Positions 35,412 to 44,487 of a DNA stretch of 64,000 nucleotides are shown here, in pieces (the first letter of the stretch is position 1; every line of letters starts with the position of its first letter). The stretch covers positions 1 through 64,000 of the forward strand of contig NZ_JAGIYQ010000002.1 in the NCBI RefSeq assembly GCF_017814275.1. Direction: 5' to 3'. The position numbers and the translations under genes were made by a program. The notes beneath the pieces were generated by a model. It did no database searches and was not told the origin of the DNA. It saw only the letters and a program-made list of their open reading frames with translations. The DNA comes from Gottfriedia endophytica. GTDB lineage: Bacteria > Bacillota > Bacilli > Bacillales > Bacillaceae_G.

Positions 35412-36359
35412 ATGAATCACTTAGGTTTTAATACATATTTAATTGATTTATTTGATTTATCACTTCCGGAGCGTACCGGTTCTTATGTCATTTTAGATGA
35501 CGATGTCACAATTATTGAGACAAGCGCTAGCCCTTCCCATAATTATTTACTAAAAGGTCTTACTGAATTAGGTGTAAATTTAGATCAAATCAAAAACATA
35601 ATTGTTACGCATATCCATTTAGATCATTCAGGTGGAGCTGGTTTATTGATGGAAAAATGTCCAAATGCCACTTTATTTGTTCATCCAAAAGGGGCAAAAC
35701 ATTTAATTAATCCATCCAAACTAATTGCTAGTGCAAAACAAGTATATGGTGATCTATTTGATAAGCTATTTGATCCAATTATTCCTGTTGATGAAAACCG
35801 TATTAAGGTTGTAAATGATGGAGAATCGTTACAAATTGGTCATGACCGCTCTTTACAATTTTTTCATACACCTGGTCATGCGGAGCATCATATATCCATT
35901 TTTGATACAAAGAGTCAATATGTCTATACTGGAGATACGATCGGAGTTCTGTACCCCCAACTTTTATCTAATGGACTAACTTTTGTGTTACCATCTACTT
36001 CACCTAATCAATTTTCTTATGAATCAATGATTCAATCTTCAAAGAGAATACTTGAATTAAACCCTTCAAAGATTTGTTTTGGTCACTATGGTAGTTCAGA
36101 CAATATTATTCAGGCATTAGGTAGCTTTTATCGTTATTTAGATTTGTTCTATGATGAGGCTAAAAAAGTCATTCAAAAGGATCCTCAATTGCCATTTGAA
36201 GAACTATCTAATTTATTATCTTTAACTCTAATCAGAATAATTAAAGAAGATTTAGTGCAAAAAGGAATTCATGATGATCATCCTGTTTTTGAGTATATTC
36301 AAATGGATATTAGTATTTGCTCAATGGGCTTAATTTTATCCTTGCTAAAAAACCGTTAA
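35412..36359 (+). CDS. MBL-fold metallohydrolase
   Basis: A 315-residue metallo-beta-lactamase-fold enzyme. The metal site THIHLDHSGGAG (H-x-H-x-D-H) is followed by TPGHAEHH (third metal His), YTGDTIG (bridging Asp) and CFGHYGSS (last His). The N-terminal two-thirds is the MBL domain; the C-terminal 90 residues are helical and of unknown role. Such enzymes hydrolyse thioesters, lactones or phosphodiesters, and the substrate cannot be told. GGAGG precedes the ATG by seven bases. A strong bidirectional terminator separates it from the convergent helicase gene. Confidence 0.88.
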   Translation: MNHLGFNTYLIDLFDLSLPERTGSYVILDDDVTIIETSASPSHNYLLKGLTELGVNLDQIKNIIVTHIHLDHSGGAGLLMEKCPNATLFVHPKGAKHLINPSKLIASAKQVYGDLFDKLFDPIIPVDENRIKVVNDGESLQIGHDRSLQFFHTPGHAEHHISIFDTKSQYVYTGDTIGVLYPQLLSNGLTFVLPSTSPNQFSYESMIQSSKRILELNPSKICFGHYGSSDNIIQALGSFYRYLDLFYDEAKKVIQKDPQLPFEELSNLLSLTLIRIIKEDLVQKGIHDDHPVFEYIQMDISICSMGLILSLLKNR

Positions 36360-36360
36360 T

Positions 36361-36408
36361 AAATAGGCTATCCTCTGCTTAATTTTGCAAAGGATAGCCT
36401 ATTTTTAT
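36361..36408. terminator. Bidirectional terminator
   Basis: AAATAGGCTATCCT and AGGATAGCCTATTT form a 14-base stem between two converging genes; T tracts occur on both strands. Confidence 0.85.
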
Positions 36409-37577
36409 TTCTTACTTATTTTTTTACTCTTCGGTTTATTCGATTCTTTTGGTTGAGTTTTTTGTTCACCTTTTACAATATCTCCACCAAAAACGGTTAA
36501 TTGCTCAAAGTTTAATTTTTGAGTTCCTTTTAAACTTAATAAATGCTTTTGTTCCCTAGCATTTACTAAATTTACTACTGTACCTTTATTACCCATTCGT
36601 CCAACTCGACCACTTCTATGTGTATACTGTTCAACCTTTTCAGGAACATCTAGTGTAATTGCATAAGGTAAGTTTTCAATATCAATTCCTCGAGCTGCAA
36701 CGTCAGTAGTAAATAAAAGTGTTGTTTTGCCTGATTGCAAATCACTTAACACTCTACTTCTTTCCATTTTTCCAAGCTTTGAATGTAATATTGCAGTACG
36801 AATTCCTCTAAAATTAAGTTTAGCTGCGTATCCTTCAAGTTTAAAAGGATCATTACTGAATACAAGAGCCTTCATGTTTGGAATGGAGCCTATTCTACGT
36901 AAAATTTCCAGTTGTTCCCTGTCATCACATGGGATATATCCATGGACAATATTTCCTTCTAAGCTTTGTTCAATAACAAGTTCTTCAACTTGTTCATTTT
37001 GATTTTTTGCAAACGTTTTTGCTTGAGGTGTTATGGTTGCTGAAAAATATAACAACTGACGATCCTTCATTGTTGCTTTAATAATATTGGGAATTTCTTT
37101 CTGGTCGTCTGTTTTTAATAATTCGTCAACCTCATCTAAAACAATTTTCTTAACACCATGCATTTTAAGCTTTTTCATTTTGATTAATTGAGCAATTCGA
37201 CCAGGTGATCCAACTATTATTTGTGGACGACCCTTTAATTTTTCAACTTGTCGTTTAACATCCGCTCCACCAACGATTGATGCAACTTTTATTTCCATTG
37301 ATTTTGCATATTCTTGTACAACTTGGAAAATCTGCATAACTAATTCTCTTGTTGGTGCCATTATCATAACTTGAGGTACTTCAACTGATGAATCAACTGA
37401 TTGAAGTAAAGGTAATACATATGCTAGTGTTTTGCCAGTTCCAGTAGGAGATTGAACGATGATGTCTTTTCCTTCTAATATTACAGGAATCGTTTTTTCC
37501 TGTACTTCAGTATATTTTTCAATTCCATTTTTTCTTAATGTCTCTATCAAACGTTCATTTAGTTGATCAATACTCAT
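36405..37577 (-). CDS. yfmL: DEAD-box-type ATP-dependent RNA helicase (YfmL-like)
   Basis: A 390-residue helicase with the Q motif (YTEVQEKTIP), motif I SPTGTGKT, Ia APTRELV, Ib SPGR, motif II DEVD instead of DEAD, III SAT, and VI HRSGRVGRMG. The C-terminal tail is short and Lys/Pro-rich, without an extra RNA-binding domain. This is the compact YfmL type, linked in B. subtilis to ribosome assembly and growth in the cold. Its start overlaps the preceding gene by 11 bases, so expression is coupled to that uncharacterised protein. Confidence 0.9.
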   Translation of the reverse strand: MSIDQLNERLIETLRKNGIEKYTEVQEKTIPVILEGKDIIVQSPTGTGKTLAYVLPLLQSVDSSVEVPQVMIMAPTRELVMQIFQVVQEYAKSMEIKVASIVGGADVKRQVEKLKGRPQIIVGSPGRIAQLIKMKKLKMHGVKKIVLDEVDELLKTDDQKEIPNIIKATMKDRQLLYFSATITPQAKTFAKNQNEQVEELVIEQSLEGNIVHGYIPCDDREQLEILRRIGSIPNMKALVFSNDPFKLEGYAAKLNFRGIRTAILHSKLGKMERSRVLSDLQSGKTTLLFTTDVAARGIDIENLPYAITLDVPEKVEQYTHRSGRVGRMGNKGTVVNLVNAREQKHLLSLKGTQKLNFEQLTVFGGDIVKGEQKTQPKESNKPKSKKISKK

Positions 37578-38112
37578 TTAAAGACCCCTTTTTATATACT
37601 TGTTTTTCTTGCCATTTAAGAATATCTAACGTAGCTAAAAGAAGATCTTCAAGCAACTCGATTCTTTCTTCTGTAATTTTATCAATTGGTTTTACAATTA
37701 AACTAGTTTTATTTTCAATTGAATCTTTTCTCGAAATTGTTGTTTCTTCTACCCAAGATTCTGTTTCATACGGATAATATTTCTGAAAAAACATGCTACT
37801 TTGGTTTAAATCCTCTTTATTTAACCATTTATCACCATCAATGATAATTGTACAATAACAACCGCTATCTTCACGTTCTAAAAGCAATTCATTATATAAT
37901 TCTTGTCCACTTGAGTTAATTTTATATGTAATCTTTATGTCTTTATGTTCTAATTTTTTTGTACAAAATGTAATTGAAAACTCACGGTCCATCTTTGCGA
38001 GATTTACGATATCTTCTCGATTAACAATTCGAATTTCTCCGGATAAATCTAAATCATAAAGTGAACCTTCTAAAACAACTTTCATATTATCAAAAGCAGT
38101 TGGGTCAAACAT
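37567..38112 (-). CDS. Conserved hypothetical protein coupled to yfmL
   Basis: A 181-residue cytoplasmic protein that I do not recognise beyond being of a kind seen in bacilli. It starts MFDPTAFDNMKVVLEGSLYD, has no membrane helix or signal, and ends with a helical region (ERIELLEDLLLATLDIL) before a basic tail. Acidic and beta-rich segments (CYCTIIIDGDKWL) dominate the middle. Its 3' end overlaps the yfmL start by 11 bases, so the two proteins are made together; a role in RNA or ribosome metabolism is a guess from this context only. Confidence 0.75.
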   Translation of the reverse strand: MFDPTAFDNMKVVLEGSLYDLDLSGEIRIVNREDIVNLAKMDREFSITFCTKKLEHKDIKITYKINSSGQELYNELLLEREDSGCYCTIIIDGDKWLNKEDLNQSSMFFQKYYPYETESWVEETTISRKDSIENKTSLIVKPIDKITEERIELLEDLLLATLDILKWQEKQVYKKGSLNEY

Positions 38113-38224
38113 TCTATCACCTCAGCATTACTACTTGAAAATGCTATTATAACGTATATTGTAAACATTTAATATAAAAAATAGGATGATTTCTTAAACT
38201 TTGTTGTTATTTAAGAATGTGTAA

Positions 38225-38355
38225 GTTGATTTCCACTCCATGATGCTCGCTTTCCTAGGGGCGTGAGCTGAGCCTCCTCGTCGCATACGCTCCTGCGGGG
38301 TCTCAGCCTTCCCGCATTTCCCACAGAAGCCCGTCACCCTTCCGTTCCAATCAAC
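38225..38355 (+). repeat. GC-rich palindromic intergenic repeat, copy B (core)
   Basis: GTTGATT...AATCAAC core with GATGCTCGCTTTCC, GAGCCTCCTCGTCGC and CTGCGGGGTCTCAGCC. The full unit runs from about 38191 to 38419: the left flank TTAAACTTTGTTGTTATTTAAG is mirrored on the right by AAAGATTGTTGCTTTT (read on the minus strand). A 13-base interruption lies in the right outer arm. It fills the 38113-38479 gap. Confidence 0.85.
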
Positions 38356-38425
38356 TTTTGTCTTTTAAATTACAAAACCTAAAAGCAACAATCTTTTAAA
38401 AAAATCCCCTAGAAAAGAGCAAAAA

Positions 38426-38460
38426 TAAAAGCTATCCCATCTTACAATCAAGGATAGCAT
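38426..38460 (-). terminator. Terminator of fhs
   Basis: GCTATCC and GGATAGC pair over a 14-base loop, with TTTTATTTTT after the stem on the minus strand. Confidence 0.65.
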
Positions 38461-38479
38461 GGGATAACCTCTATATTAT

Positions 38480-40165
38480 TTAAAACAATCCAATTGCATT
38501 ACCTTTCGAATCAACATCCATATTTAACGCAACTGGTTCTTTTGGCAATCCTGGCATCGTTAATACATTACCAGTTAATGCTACTATGAATCCAGCTCCA
38601 ATAGATGCTTTTAATTCTCTAATTTCAATGGTAAAGCCTTCTGGTCTACCAAGTAATTTAGGTTGATCTGATAAAGAATATTGGGTTTTAGCCATACAGA
38701 TTGGCAAATTGGACCATCCATAGTTTTCGAAATCATTCATTTGTTTAATTGCTTTTGCAGAAAATTGTACATCTTTTGCTCCATAAACCTTTTGAGCAAT
38801 TTTAATGATTTTATCTTCAATTGAATCTTCTAAGTCATAAATGTATTCAAATGGTTTCGCTGGTTCTTCAACAAGTCTAGAAATTGTCTCAGCTAATTCT
38901 ATTCCACCAAGACCACCTTTTTCCCAAACCTCTGTTAAAACAACCTCTACACCACGTTCTTTACACCATTCCTTAATAAAATTAACTTCATTTTCTGTAT
39001 CGGTTAAAAATTTATTAATGGCTACAACGACAGGAACATTAAATTGATTGATTGTATCAATATGTTTTTCCAAGTTACAAATTCCATCTGTTAAAGCTTG
39101 AACATTTTCGGACTTCAACTCAGCTTTATTTACACCACCATGCATTTTTAGTGCTCGTATTGTAGCAACGATGACTACTGCATTTGGCGATAAATTTGCC
39201 GCTCTTGTTTTGATATTTAAAAATTTCTCTCCACCTAAATCTGCGCCAAACCCAGCTTCAGTAATGACATAATCACCGAGCTTTGCAGCCATTTTTGTTG
39301 CAATCACACTATTACATCCATGTGCAATATTTGCAAAAGGACCACCATGAATAATTGCAGGAGTATGCTCTAATGTTTGAACTAAATTCGGTTTGATTGC
39401 ATCTCTTAGTAATAAAGTTAGCGCACCTTCAACGCCTAAATCACCAACAGTAACAGGTTCATTATGGATAGTATAAGCTACAACAATTCTTTTTAATCTA
39501 ACTTTCAAGTCGTCTAAACTTGATGCTAAACATAGAACAGCCATTATTTCAGATGCAACAGTTATATCAAATCCATCTTCACGAGGTACACCTTGCGTTG
39601 GTCCACCTAACCCAATAACAATTTTCCGAAGAGCTCTGTCATTCAAATCAACGACACGTTTCCACGTAATTTTTCTCGGATCAATCTGTAGTTCGTTCCC
39701 TTGCTGTATGTGATTGTCTAATAAAGCAGCTAATGCATTATTAGCAGTTGTTATTGCGTGGATGTCACCAGTAAAGTGTAAGTTTATGTCATCCATTGGG
39801 ACAACTTGGGAATAACCTCCTCCTGTTGCTCCTCCCTTTACACCCATCGTAGGGCCTAATGAAGGTTCACGAAGCGCAACGATAGCTTTTTTCCCGATTT
39901 GATGAAAAGCTTGTGCTAAACCTACCGTAACTGTAGACTTTCCTTCTCCAGCAGGAGTTGGGTTAATAGATGTCACTAATATTAATTTTCCGTCTGGTTT
40001 TGTATGTAATCGGTCAAGAATAGATAATGAAAGCTTTGCTTTATATTTACCGTAATATTCAATTTCATCATCTTCTAATTGAAGTGTAGTTGCTATTTCA
40101 TCAATTTTCTTCATTTCTGATTCTAAAGCTATATCTAAGTCTGATTTTACCACGGTACTATCCAT
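38480..40165 (-). CDS. fhs: Formate-tetrahydrofolate ligase
   Basis: A 561-residue enzyme that makes 10-formyl-tetrahydrofolate from formate, THF and ATP, supplying one-carbon units. Family marks are the P-loop [37 protein letters not shown], and the [17 protein letters not shown] motif. The length matches the usual 556-560 residues when starting at the ATG at 40165, which follows TTAGGAGATGAGAAT; the open frame 26 codons further upstream contains that site and is rejected. It is divergent from a small membrane protein gene and has its own terminator. Confidence 0.97.
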   Translation of the reverse strand: MDSTVVKSDLDIALESEMKKIDEIATTLQLEDDEIEYYGKYKAKLSLSILDRLHTKPDGKLILVTSINPTPAGEGKSTVTVGLAQAFHQIGKKAIVALREPSLGPTMGVKGGATGGGYSQVVPMDDINLHFTGDIHAITTANNALAALLDNHIQQGNELQIDPRKITWKRVVDLNDRALRKIVIGLGGPTQGVPREDGFDITVASEIMAVLCLASSLDDLKVRLKRIVVAYTIHNEPVTVGDLGVEGALTLLLRDAIKPNLVQTLEHTPAIIHGGPFANIAHGCNSVIATKMAAKLGDYVITEAGFGADLGGEKFLNIKTRAANLSPNAVVIVATIRALKMHGGVNKAELKSENVQALTDGICNLEKHIDTINQFNVPVVVAINKFLTDTENEVNFIKEWCKERGVEVVLTEVWEKGGLGGIELAETISRLVEEPAKPFEYIYDLEDSIEDKIIKIAQKVYGAKDVQFSAKAIKQMNDFENYGWSNLPICMAKTQYSLSDQPKLLGRPEGFTIEIRELKASIGAGFIVALTGNVLTMPGLPKEPVALNMDVDSKGNAIGLF

Positions 40166-40321
40166 ATTCTCATCTCCTAAAGAATCATACATATTATTAA
40201 TTGTACCATTTTTAGACATTTTTTTCATTTGAGTTAACCTCATTTACAATACTTACTATTCATGAACAAACTGAAGCAAACCATACTAAGAGTATCCTCG
40301 CAAATGAAAGGAGCTGGATCC

Positions 40322-40669
40322 ATGTATAGACATAAGAAAAACCCTTTTAACAAACAGAAAAAAAATTATGCTAGAGATTATAATGAAGAATATAGCACAG
40401 AATTCATGCCCACAACTCGATACACAGAAGGTAACATATCAGAAAGTACAATTTTTACACTTTGGATTGGTTATACTGGCTTATTCTTATCGTTGTTCTC
40501 CTTATTTATGCTACCAGTTTTATTAGGTATTATTGGAACAGCTATTGGGATCTATACTGTAAGTAAAGGACAAAGAGCATTAGGATATACTACCATTGGA
40601 TTTGGACTATTCTCCATTCTGATTTCTGTTTTTTACAATTTAATGTTCATTGTAAGTGCTATTATATAG
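40322..40669 (+). CDS. Small membrane protein with basic N-terminus
   Basis: A 115-residue protein. The first 45 residues are strongly charged (HKKNPFNKQKKNY) and the remainder forms two or three membrane helices with the sequence GIIGTAIGIYTVSKGQRALGYTT, the small Gly-rich pattern of DUF4190-like proteins. The function is unknown. I place the start at 40322 because AAAGGAG precedes that ATG; a longer frame from 40262 would begin within the ribosome region of the divergent fhs promoter. The nearby terminator separates it from the converging gene. Confidence 0.7.
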   Translation: MYRHKKNPFNKQKKNYARDYNEEYSTEFMPTTRYTEGNISESTIFTLWIGYTGLFLSLFSLFMLPVLLGIIGTAIGIYTVSKGQRALGYTTIGFGLFSILISVFYNLMFIVSAII

Positions 40670-40699
40670 AATCAGTTTAAATTGAATCTTTATTTACAA

Positions 40700-40753
40700 A
40701 AAAAAGACTGCTCCAATACAACGAAATGTTGCTTCATTGGACAGTCTGTTTTT
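40700..40753. terminator. Bidirectional terminator
   Basis: AGACTG-CTCCAAT pairs with ATTGGA-CAGTCT across a long loop, with A-rich and T-rich sides, between converging genes. Confidence 0.75.
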
Positions 40754-41537
40754 ATACTTCAGTTAGTGACCATTCATTATCTTTTTTAGAATAAATTAGC
40801 AATGCAAATTGATTTGTTTTTTCTCTGTGTTCATCCACGTTAGCAATAACTTCATCAATTTCCGCATAGTAATTTACTCGATAAATCGGAATTTCAATTG
40901 TTTTTCGATTTTCTAATCTTTCAGTTAAATCAATGATTATACCATCTTCCATTAGCGGCAGTAACTTCAACATTAAATTTATGTGAAGCGGAGTTAAATT
41001 TTTAGGACGAGAGAAAAAGTTAATACCTTTTTTATTAAAAGTATTTAATTTATTTGTAATCGAATTACAAAGCATAAATAAGAAATCATTCATTCTTTTG
41101 TAATAGACTTTTTTATATTGCCCACCATTCATATTTATGTAAGCAAACGAATTATTTAATCTTGGTAAAAACGGCTTAGAGATTGGTTCTTTTTTATGAG
41201 CCAAATAAAGAAGCTCAGAAATCTCTCTTGGTTCTAATTCATCTAAATCAAGTAATTCCTCAAAATCAACCCAACAAAAATCAAGGTTTTTTTCAACATC
41301 CTCATTTAGTAACTGAGAGATGTATTCTTTTTCAACATAATTAAATGAAGAATTTAAATTATAATCAGCCCATTGTACATCATGCTTCAGTAAAAGTATA
41401 TTTTGAATTGGAAAAGGTAAACCTTGTATAAATTCTCTAAAATTAATGCCTGAAGTAATATAGCAATGATTATGTTTATCTCCATATATATAAATAATAT
41501 CTTTTACTGAATCGTTGCCTGCCAATAATAATGCCAC
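40752..41537 (-). CDS. Hypothetical cytoplasmic protein
   Basis: A 261-residue protein without membrane helix or signal peptide. I do not recognise it. It begins MALLLAGNDSVKDIIYIYGD and has an acidic central helix (FEELLDLDELEPREISELLYLAH) and a C-terminal beta-rich part (KTIEIPIYRVNYYAEIDEVI, then FALLIYSKKDNEWSL). It is the only gene of its unit, with the bidirectional terminator overlapping its stop. Composition is like neighbouring core genes, so it is probably an old resident of the lineage. Confidence 0.7.
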   Translation of the reverse strand: MALLLAGNDSVKDIIYIYGDKHNHCYITSGINFREFIQGLPFPIQNILLLKHDVQWADYNLNSSFNYVEKEYISQLLNEDVEKNLDFCWVDFEELLDLDELEPREISELLYLAHKKEPISKPFLPRLNNSFAYINMNGGQYKKVYYKRMNDFLFMLCNSITNKLNTFNKKGINFFSRPKNLTPLHINLMLKLLPLMEDGIIIDLTERLENRKTIEIPIYRVNYYAEIDEVIANVDEHREKTNQFALLIYSKKDNEWSLTEV

Positions 41538-41695
41538 CTTTAATATTTTTTCTTAATAATACCACATTTTGAGAACGAACTGCATGGTATTCTGTAAATA
41601 TTATTAATTCTTTCAAATTTGATATTACATTGTAACATTATTAATTTCAATGAAATTTTAAATTAATTTTGAACCGTTAAGCAGTTTACATAATA

Positions 41696-42091
41696 TTATT
41701 GTGGTAACCTACAAGGTTCGATTTTTTTCGTCATGATTGATGTCTTTTTTAAGGAAACAAGGTTATACTCTCCACTTGTATTATTAAATGTCATTGTCAC
41801 CAAAGTATATGGTGGTTTTTGATTCGTTTTATAGGCAATGATTTGGAATGTTACTTCATATACATATGTACCTTTATATAATTTTTTTATTTTTACAATT
41901 GAAGGACAGTCATATTCTTCCCCTGGCCCAAATATTTTGTACAACTCATTATTCATGCTTGGAAAAATGAGAGACATAATTACTTCTTGATAAGTTTGTT
42001 CACTTGTCGTTTCTGCATTACCTAATGAACCTTTAGTACTAAACATTAACAGCACAAAAAATACAATTAGGGTCTTCTTCAAATAAGTCAC
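41696..42091 (-). CDS. Secreted DUF3888-like protein
   Basis: A 131-residue exported protein: residues 1-26 form a signal peptide (TLIVFFVLLMFSTKG, cut near NAE). The mature part contains YQEVIMSLIFPSMNNELYKIFG and a beta segment ending FQIIAYKTNQKPPYTLVTMT. This resembles DUF3888 proteins of bacilli, whose function is unknown. There are two cysteines (DCPSI and EPCRL) that could form a disulphide outside the cell. It sits directly upstream of copy C of the intergenic repeat when read along its own strand. Confidence 0.6.
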   Translation of the reverse strand: MTYLKKTLIVFFVLLMFSTKGSLGNAETTSEQTYQEVIMSLIFPSMNNELYKIFGPGEEYDCPSIVKIKKLYKGTYVYEVTFQIIAYKTNQKPPYTLVTMTFNNTSGEYNLVSLKKTSIMTKKIEPCRLPQ

Positions 42092-42138
42092 CTCTCTTTT
42101 TTAAGTTAGTATGAACAATAATTGTCTTTCTAATAAAA

Positions 42139-42378
42139 TGGCTGTTTTCGTAAACATTGTGGCTGTTATCGTAAACATTGTGGCTATTTTAGAATATGTT
42201 AGTTGATTACAACTCCAGGTTGCTCCCTTTCCGTGAGGCGTGAGCTGAGCCTCCTCGGCAAGCCTGCGAGGTCTCAGCCTTCCCGCTATTCCCACAGGAG
42301 TCTCGCACCTTCCATTGTAATCAACCTCTGTCTTTATATTAATAATCTCAAAAGCAACAATCTTTTAGAAAAGAGCCA
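42139..42378 (+). repeat. GC-rich palindromic intergenic repeat, copy C (full unit)
   Basis: The core (GTTGATT at 42202 to AATCAAC at 42325) is bounded by outer inverted repeats: TGGCTGTTATCGTAAACATTG (first 20 bases from 42160) on the left and, on the minus strand, TGGCTCTTTTCTAAAAGATT at the right end (42378). The left arm is duplicated in tandem (42139-42159 and 42160-42180, 21 bases each). ATAAAA occurs at 42133-42138 and again at 42379-42384, a possible target duplication. Confidence 0.8.
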
Positions 42379-42474
42379 ATAAAATGAACTTTTATCAACG
42401 GATCATAATTTTTGAGACAAAGATTCAGCATCACTTCTATTAAAACTGCCGATTTCAAAAGAAAAAAATAAAGA

Positions 42475-42519
42475 AAGGCTGTAAACCAAATTTTCACAAT
42501 TTGAGTTCACAGCCTTTTA
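42475..42519 (-). terminator. Terminator of the chemoreceptor gene
   Basis: AAAGGCTGT-AAC and GTT-CACAGCCTTT form the main stem with an inner CAAATT/AATTTG stem. Confidence 0.8.
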
Positions 42520-42541
42520 AAAGTTTATATTATTTTATTAA

Positions 42542-44362
42542 TCAGAATTCTCCCTCTTTAATTTCTTTATTTTCATTTAGTTCGTTTTCAACTTCATCTG
42601 TCGTATCTTCAGAAATCGATTCTTCTTGAATATTTTCTACATCTTGAATATGTTCTTCTTCATTAATCGTAAATTGACTGATTACTTCATCAAGTTGTTC
42701 AGAAAGCTCTGTAAGTAATTCCGCATTAGTTGCAACCTCGTCCATTGTTGCACTTTGTTCTTGAACCGATGCAGCTGTTTGTTGTACTCCAGCAACGCCT
42801 TGTTCAGTAACTGATGCAATTTGTTCGATAAATTTCATCAGCTCCATACTACCATTTTGCATCGTAACTAAATTATTTGCAATTTCCATAATTTCATTAT
42901 TCATATTGGAAAAACTATTATTAATTTCGTTAAATGTACCACCTGTTGCAGCAATAGCACTTGTTCCTTTTTCAACTTCATCAAATCCGCCTGATAAAGA
43001 AACTGACATTGATTTCGCTTCATTTTGAATTGTTTGAACAATGTTTGTAATATCTTCAACTGATAATTTTACACCTTCAGCTAAACGACGAACTTCTTCT
43101 GCTACAACAGCAAAACCACGCCCTGCTTCTCCTGCTCGAGCAGCCTCTATCGATGCATTTAATGCTAAAAGATTTGTTTGATCTGCAATATCACGAATTA
43201 CTTTAATTACTTTTGAAATAGATTGAGCATGTTGTACAAGTTGTTGAACATTCTCAACAGAACCTTTTACCACTTCATGAATAACATTCATTTGTTGCAA
43301 TGATTGTTGCATTTGATCATAACCTAGTGCTGTTTTTTCTTGAACTACATTAGACACTGTTTTTAAATTTTCTCCAGCATCATTTGCCATTGTCATTTTA
43401 TCATTAAATTCACTAGTCATTTCTGCCATTTGATTTGCGGAATCAGCCTGTAATGAAGAACCAGATGCTAATTCCTGCATTGTAGCAGCGATTTGTTGTG
43501 ATGCTTTTTGAACATCAAAAGCAGATTGTGATAACTCATTACTTCTTTCATTAACTTCAGTTGAAACTTTTTGCATTTGAGTAATTATTCTTACTAGATT
43601 TTCTTTAACACTGTTGATTGCACTCGATAGAATCGCAATTTCATCTTTTCCTTCATATACAGTTGTTTCAACACTTAAATTACCACTCGAAATCTCATTA
43701 ATAGATGATAATATTTTATTTAACTTTCCATTTATTAATTTATTCGCAACGTATAAGGTAATAATTGAAAGGATTGCACTAACAATAATTGAAAGGACTA
43801 AAACAACTTTAACAAAATCGATTGAATCACGCATTTGCTTATCATTAATAGCTCTTTCTGCATCAAGTAGTTTAATAATATTACTTGAGATTCCATCTAT
43901 ATAACTTTGTGTTCCATATGCTTGCTGAACTAATAATTTTACAAAACTTTCATTACCTTCTGCAACTGCAGGTACGATTTTCTTCTCTAAAATATCGTTC
44001 ATAAGTTGATTGTAATCAACGATATTTTGAATTTCTTTTAGAATAGCTGGATTTTTTATTTCTTTTTTTGATGTGTTGATTGTTTTTAAAAATGATTCAT
44101 CAATTGCTCGATATTTTTCCAAAGATGTTTCATCTTTAAATGTTGCATAAACAGACAATGCTACATATTTTTTATAATAAATTGCAGACATTTGCTCGGC
44201 AACTAATTCTTGTTTATTTATTATATTTGCTTTGTTATATTGATCTTTGATTGAATTAAGAAATCCAAATGTTATTCCAGATGAAATGATAAAAACTGAA
44301 ATTGTCACAATTGTAACGATTCCATATTTTCCACTTATTCTTAAATTTTTTAGTCGTATCAA
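42542..44362 (-). CDS. Methyl-accepting chemotaxis protein
   Basis: A 606-residue membrane receptor. Helix 1 (about residues 14-33) and helix 2 (about 187-207) enclose an extracytoplasmic helical sensor of the four-helix-bundle type. A HAMP domain follows (to about 260). The signalling domain has the invariant hairpin tip [20 protein letters not shown] followed by [15 protein letters not shown], which contacts CheA/CheW. The tail is acidic. It reports a ligand of unknown nature to the flagellar system. No adjacent che genes are present. Confidence 0.93.
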   Translation of the reverse strand: MIRLKNLRISGKYGIVTIVTISVFIISSGITFGFLNSIKDQYNKANIINKQELVAEQMSAIYYKKYVALSVYATFKDETSLEKYRAIDESFLKTINTSKKEIKNPAILKEIQNIVDYNQLMNDILEKKIVPAVAEGNESFVKLLVQQAYGTQSYIDGISSNIIKLLDAERAINDKQMRDSIDFVKVVLVLSIIVSAILSIITLYVANKLINGKLNKILSSINEISSGNLSVETTVYEGKDEIAILSSAINSVKENLVRIITQMQKVSTEVNERSNELSQSAFDVQKASQQIAATMQELASGSSLQADSANQMAEMTSEFNDKMTMANDAGENLKTVSNVVQEKTALGYDQMQQSLQQMNVIHEVVKGSVENVQQLVQHAQSISKVIKVIRDIADQTNLLALNASIEAARAGEAGRGFAVVAEEVRRLAEGVKLSVEDITNIVQTIQNEAKSMSVSLSGGFDEVEKGTSAIAATGGTFNEINNSFSNMNNEIMEIANNLVTMQNGSMELMKFIEQIASVTEQGVAGVQQTAASVQEQSATMDEVATNAELLTELSEQLDEVISQFTINEEEHIQDVENIQEESISEDTTDEVENELNENKEIKEGEF

Positions 44363-44487
44363 TTAAAAAACCTCACTTACATTTTAATTTTTTTACTTAT
44401 TCTAATTTATATATAATTGCGAAAATTTCAAATATAAAACATCTTATTTCAATTGATTACTAGAAAATAAATTAATCTTTCTTCTAC

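Noticed and set aside
42139-42180. Short tandem repeats as a CRISPR array
   Set aside because: Two adjacent 21-base units without spacers and without cas genes; they are a duplicated arm of repeat copy C.
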